Source of the DNA: Methylotenera_A sp046594915
GTDB taxonomy: Bacteria; Pseudomonadota; Gammaproteobacteria; Burkholderiales; Methylophilaceae
Length of the DNA: 64,000 nucleotides
NCBI GenBank assembly: GCA_046594915.1
Contig: JBKJRC010000005.1
Span: 62,001-126,000, forward strand
Reading direction: 5' to 3'
Under the pieces are notes generated by a model. That model saw only the letters and a program-made list of their open reading frames with translations, was not told where the DNA came from and did no database searches. Below are positions 62,070 to 64,000 of this stretch, one piece after another (within the stretch, counting starts at the first letter, position 1; every line of letters begins with the position of its first letter). A program made the translations under genes and the position numbers.

Positions 62070-64000
62070 TTTGTAAATACTCCTTTTAAACCACCTGAAA
62101 TTAATGTGGTTACCGACAACAAGGCAGAAGCCATGGATATGCCAGCAGGGGCTGCAAGATAACGCGGTTGCCATTTGGGGCCGAATTTATTCTTGTACTG
62201 GTAGAGTCCTTCAAAATTATAAAATTCATGCCCAAACCTAAATACGGTATTGCCGATTTTGTTCCAGAGTGACGCTAGCGGGTGTTTTTCTAGGCCATAA
62301 AGCGGTGCCATGCCAAGGTTAAACCATTGGTATTCGTTTTGCTTTCCCCACAGCATCAGCGAAACCATCAAAAACTCCATTACGCCATTGGGTGCTCCTG
62401 GTTCGTAACGCATTAAGTCGATCGAAAGTTCCTCTTTATTTTCAAGCTGCCATATATTGGCAAATGCGATGATTTCCCCCGCTTTTTTGACAACCGCAAC
62501 CTCACAACGGCGTAAATAATCCTCATTGTAAAAGCCTAGTGAGAAGCGCTTTTCACGCGCTTTTTTATCTTCCATCCAATGGTTAGAAATCTGTTGTAAT
62601 TGTGGCAATATGGTATTTAGAGCTGCAGCTGGAATAATTTCAAACGATACGCCATCACGAAACATACGGTTATATGCTTGGCGCAGACCAGAGCGTTTAC
62701 TGCCTTCTAAGCTAAAGCTTGCCAGCGGCACTCTTGCCTCTTCACCCAGTTTAATTAGTGCCAGTCCTAGTTCAAGATAAAGTGGAATATGTTTTGTACT
62801 GACCTGATAAAAAGCTATTTTTGCATTGTGCCTGTCAGCTAGTGTAAGCAGCTGCCACGTCAATTCTTCTAGCTCTTCCGTTTCACCAATGGGGTCACCC
62901 ATCGCGACCCAATACTGACTCGTCACATCAAACATTAAAAAACTATTTCTAGTTTCACTCCAGAGTAAATACTTATCGCCTGTTAATGCAAGATAGGTTG
63001 AAGTGTCACTTGATTTCTTAATAATCATTTCAGCCCTATTAATATCCGCTGTCGTAGGTAAAACAAGAGAAAACGCAGTGCGTGTAAATAAGCGATAGCC
63101 TACAAGCCCTGCAATGACCACGACTGTTGCGACTAAAGAGCGTAGAAACCTTGAAGCATCACCATGCAGTGCAAATTGCCACCAAAGTTGGTTGGAATAC
63201 TCCATATGTTTATGGGAAAAAAAGCCGAGCCAAGCTGAGCCAAGCACTACCATCATTGCCAATACTAACCATTGCTTGGAAAAGTCTAGCTGCAATAAGG
63301 CTGATTTTCGATAAAAATGCTTTTTAGTAGGAATGAAACTGATGAGCATTATCCCGAGAATTAATGCCTCTTCATAATCTAGCCCTTTACCAAGTGATGC
63401 AATAATGCCTAAAACCAGCATGACGATGGTGGCAAAGTAAGCTACATCTATGCGCCTGCGCACCGCTTGCGAGAGCAAGAGCAAAACAACCCCAACAATG
63501 CTGCCAAGTAGATGGGAAAATTCCATGATGGGTAGCGGAATGAGATATTCCATCCACTGCAAGCGGTCTTTTAATGCGGGTGTAGCGCCCGAAAACAGCA
63601 GTAGAGCGCCAGCCAACAGCAAAAGCGCTGAGAATATTTGCGGCACTGCAGATTCAAGCACATTCATTGCAACGTTCACTAACCGTCTTTGACGTAGACG
63701 CAACTCATATGCAACCAACATTAAAGCTGAAATGAGGAGCGGCATAAAGTAATAAATGACACGATAAATAATAAGCGAAGCCAAAATGTGAGGTGCAGGG
63801 TATTGGCTGGAAGCCAGAAACAAAAAACTGCCTTCAAAAACACCTATTCCGCCTGGTACTTGGCTGATCAGCCCAAATAGCTGCGCAAAAATATACAGCA
63901 CTAAAAAATCGCCAAATGGCATGCCAACGAAATGAAACAACGGCAAATACAGTACAAGAGAAGCTAGAAGTAAATCAAGAAGTGCAACGAGCTGTTGGCG
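62066..64000 (-). CDS. mprF: Phosphatidylglycerol lysyltransferase/flippase MprF (5' end beyond window)
   Basis: At least 644 codons; the frame stays open to the window edge, so the N-terminal helices are missing. Visible: the end of the flippase domain (SQVPGGIGVFEGSFLFLASS) and further helices, then the cytoplasmic GNAT-like synthase domain (SLEGSKRSGLRQAYNRMFRD; SIDLMRYEPGAPNGVMEFLM; WFNLGMAPLYGLEKHPLASL; FEGLYQYKNKFGPKWQPRYL). It adds an amino acid, usually Lys, to phosphatidylglycerol and flips it, lowering surface charge. The mprF(lpiA)-acvB(atvA) pair is known from acid-tolerant rhizobia. Confidence 0.93.
   Translation of the reverse strand, partial: RQQLVALLDLLLASLVLYLPLFHFVGMPFGDFLVLYIFAQLFGLISQVPGGIGVFEGSFLFLASSQYPAPHILASLIIYRVIYYFMPLLISALMLVAYELRLRQRRLVNVAMNVLESAVPQIFSALLLLAGALLLFSGATPALKDRLQWMEYLIPLPIMEFSHLLGSIVGVVLLLLSQAVRRRIDVAYFATIVMLVLGIIASLGKGLDYEEALILGIMLISFIPTKKHFYRKSALLQLDFSKQWLVLAMMVVLGSAWLGFFSHKHMEYSNQLWWQFALHGDASRFLRSLVATVVVIAGLVGYRLFTRTAFSLVLPTTADINRAEMIIKKSSDTSTYLALTGDKYLLWSETRNSFLMFDVTSQYWVAMGDPIGETEELEELTWQLLTLADRHNAKIAFYQVSTKHIPLYLELGLALIKLGEEARVPLASFSLEGSKRSGLRQAYNRMFRDGVSFEIIPAAALNTILPQLQQISNHWMEDKKAREKRFSLGFYNEDYLRRCEVAVVKKAGEIIAFANIWQLENKEELSIDLMRYEPGAPNGVMEFLMVSLMLWGKQNEYQWFNLGMAPLYGLEKHPLASLWNKIGNTVFRFGHEFYNFEGLYQYKNKFGPKWQPRYLAAPAGISMASALLSVTTLISGGLKGVFTK

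Overview
The window looks like an AT-rich betaproteobacterial chromosome, most likely Methylophilaceae (Methylotenera-like). This is inferred from the gene set and order (thiL-pgpA-pncC, recA-recX-alaS-lysC), the codon use and the TTAA-rich intergenic DNA. No rRNA gene is present to confirm it.

Layout. 1-9.9 kb holds core genes: a PDZ protein cut by the window edge, mog, a VanZ-like gene, thiL, pgpA, pncC, recA, recX, alaS and lysC. Two tRNA genes follow, Ser(GCT) and Arg(ACG). A 6.3-kb integrative element occupies the 3' end of tRNA-Arg and is bounded by perfect 55-bp repeats (10176-10230 and 16403-16457). It carries a tyrosine integrase, a small HTH protein, a rolling-circle-type Rep, a type II restriction-modification pair (5-methylcytosine methyltransferase with a fused N-terminal HTH; PmeII-like endonuclease) and two unknown genes. 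An IS1595-type transposase fossil lies just outside it. 17.3-35 kb holds a GH17-GT2 beta-glucan synthase beside an OpgB-like transferase, a porin/binding-protein pair divergent from an NtrC-type two-component system, recQ, a small HNH cluster, a DnaQ/UvrC fusion, a MOSC protein and galE.

35-57 kb is a cell-envelope neighbourhood. It has a Crp/Fnr-type regulator, a YbhP-like protein with a ClsB-like cardiolipin synthase, several stress-type small proteins (DUF2177, DUF3309, a collagen-like lipoprotein, BON, a CsbD gene broken by a stop codon), a PQQ-type sugar dehydrogenase, a c-di-GMP protein, a lipoprotein phospholipase D, a SulP transporter, an esterase, an Mla-type lipid ABC transporter and an AsmA protein. 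An inverted repeat, GTACG-N4-CGTAC, recurs upstream of at least six of these transcription units, including the regulator's own. One copy is the exact centre of a perfect 52-bp palindrome before the Mla operon. I propose it as the binding site of the Crp/Fnr regulator; this looks like a local envelope-stress regulon.

57-64 kb has a GAF-GGDEF cyclase flanked by two degenerate tRNA-Asn-like 3' ends, YccF, DUF1003, and an mprF-acvB operon (aminoacyl-phosphatidylglycerol synthesis and hydrolysis), with mprF cut by the window edge.

Other oddities: recX and the mlaD-like gene appear to start at ATT and ATC, and several intergenic regions carry short tandem arrays, three of them with an exact 15-bp period.
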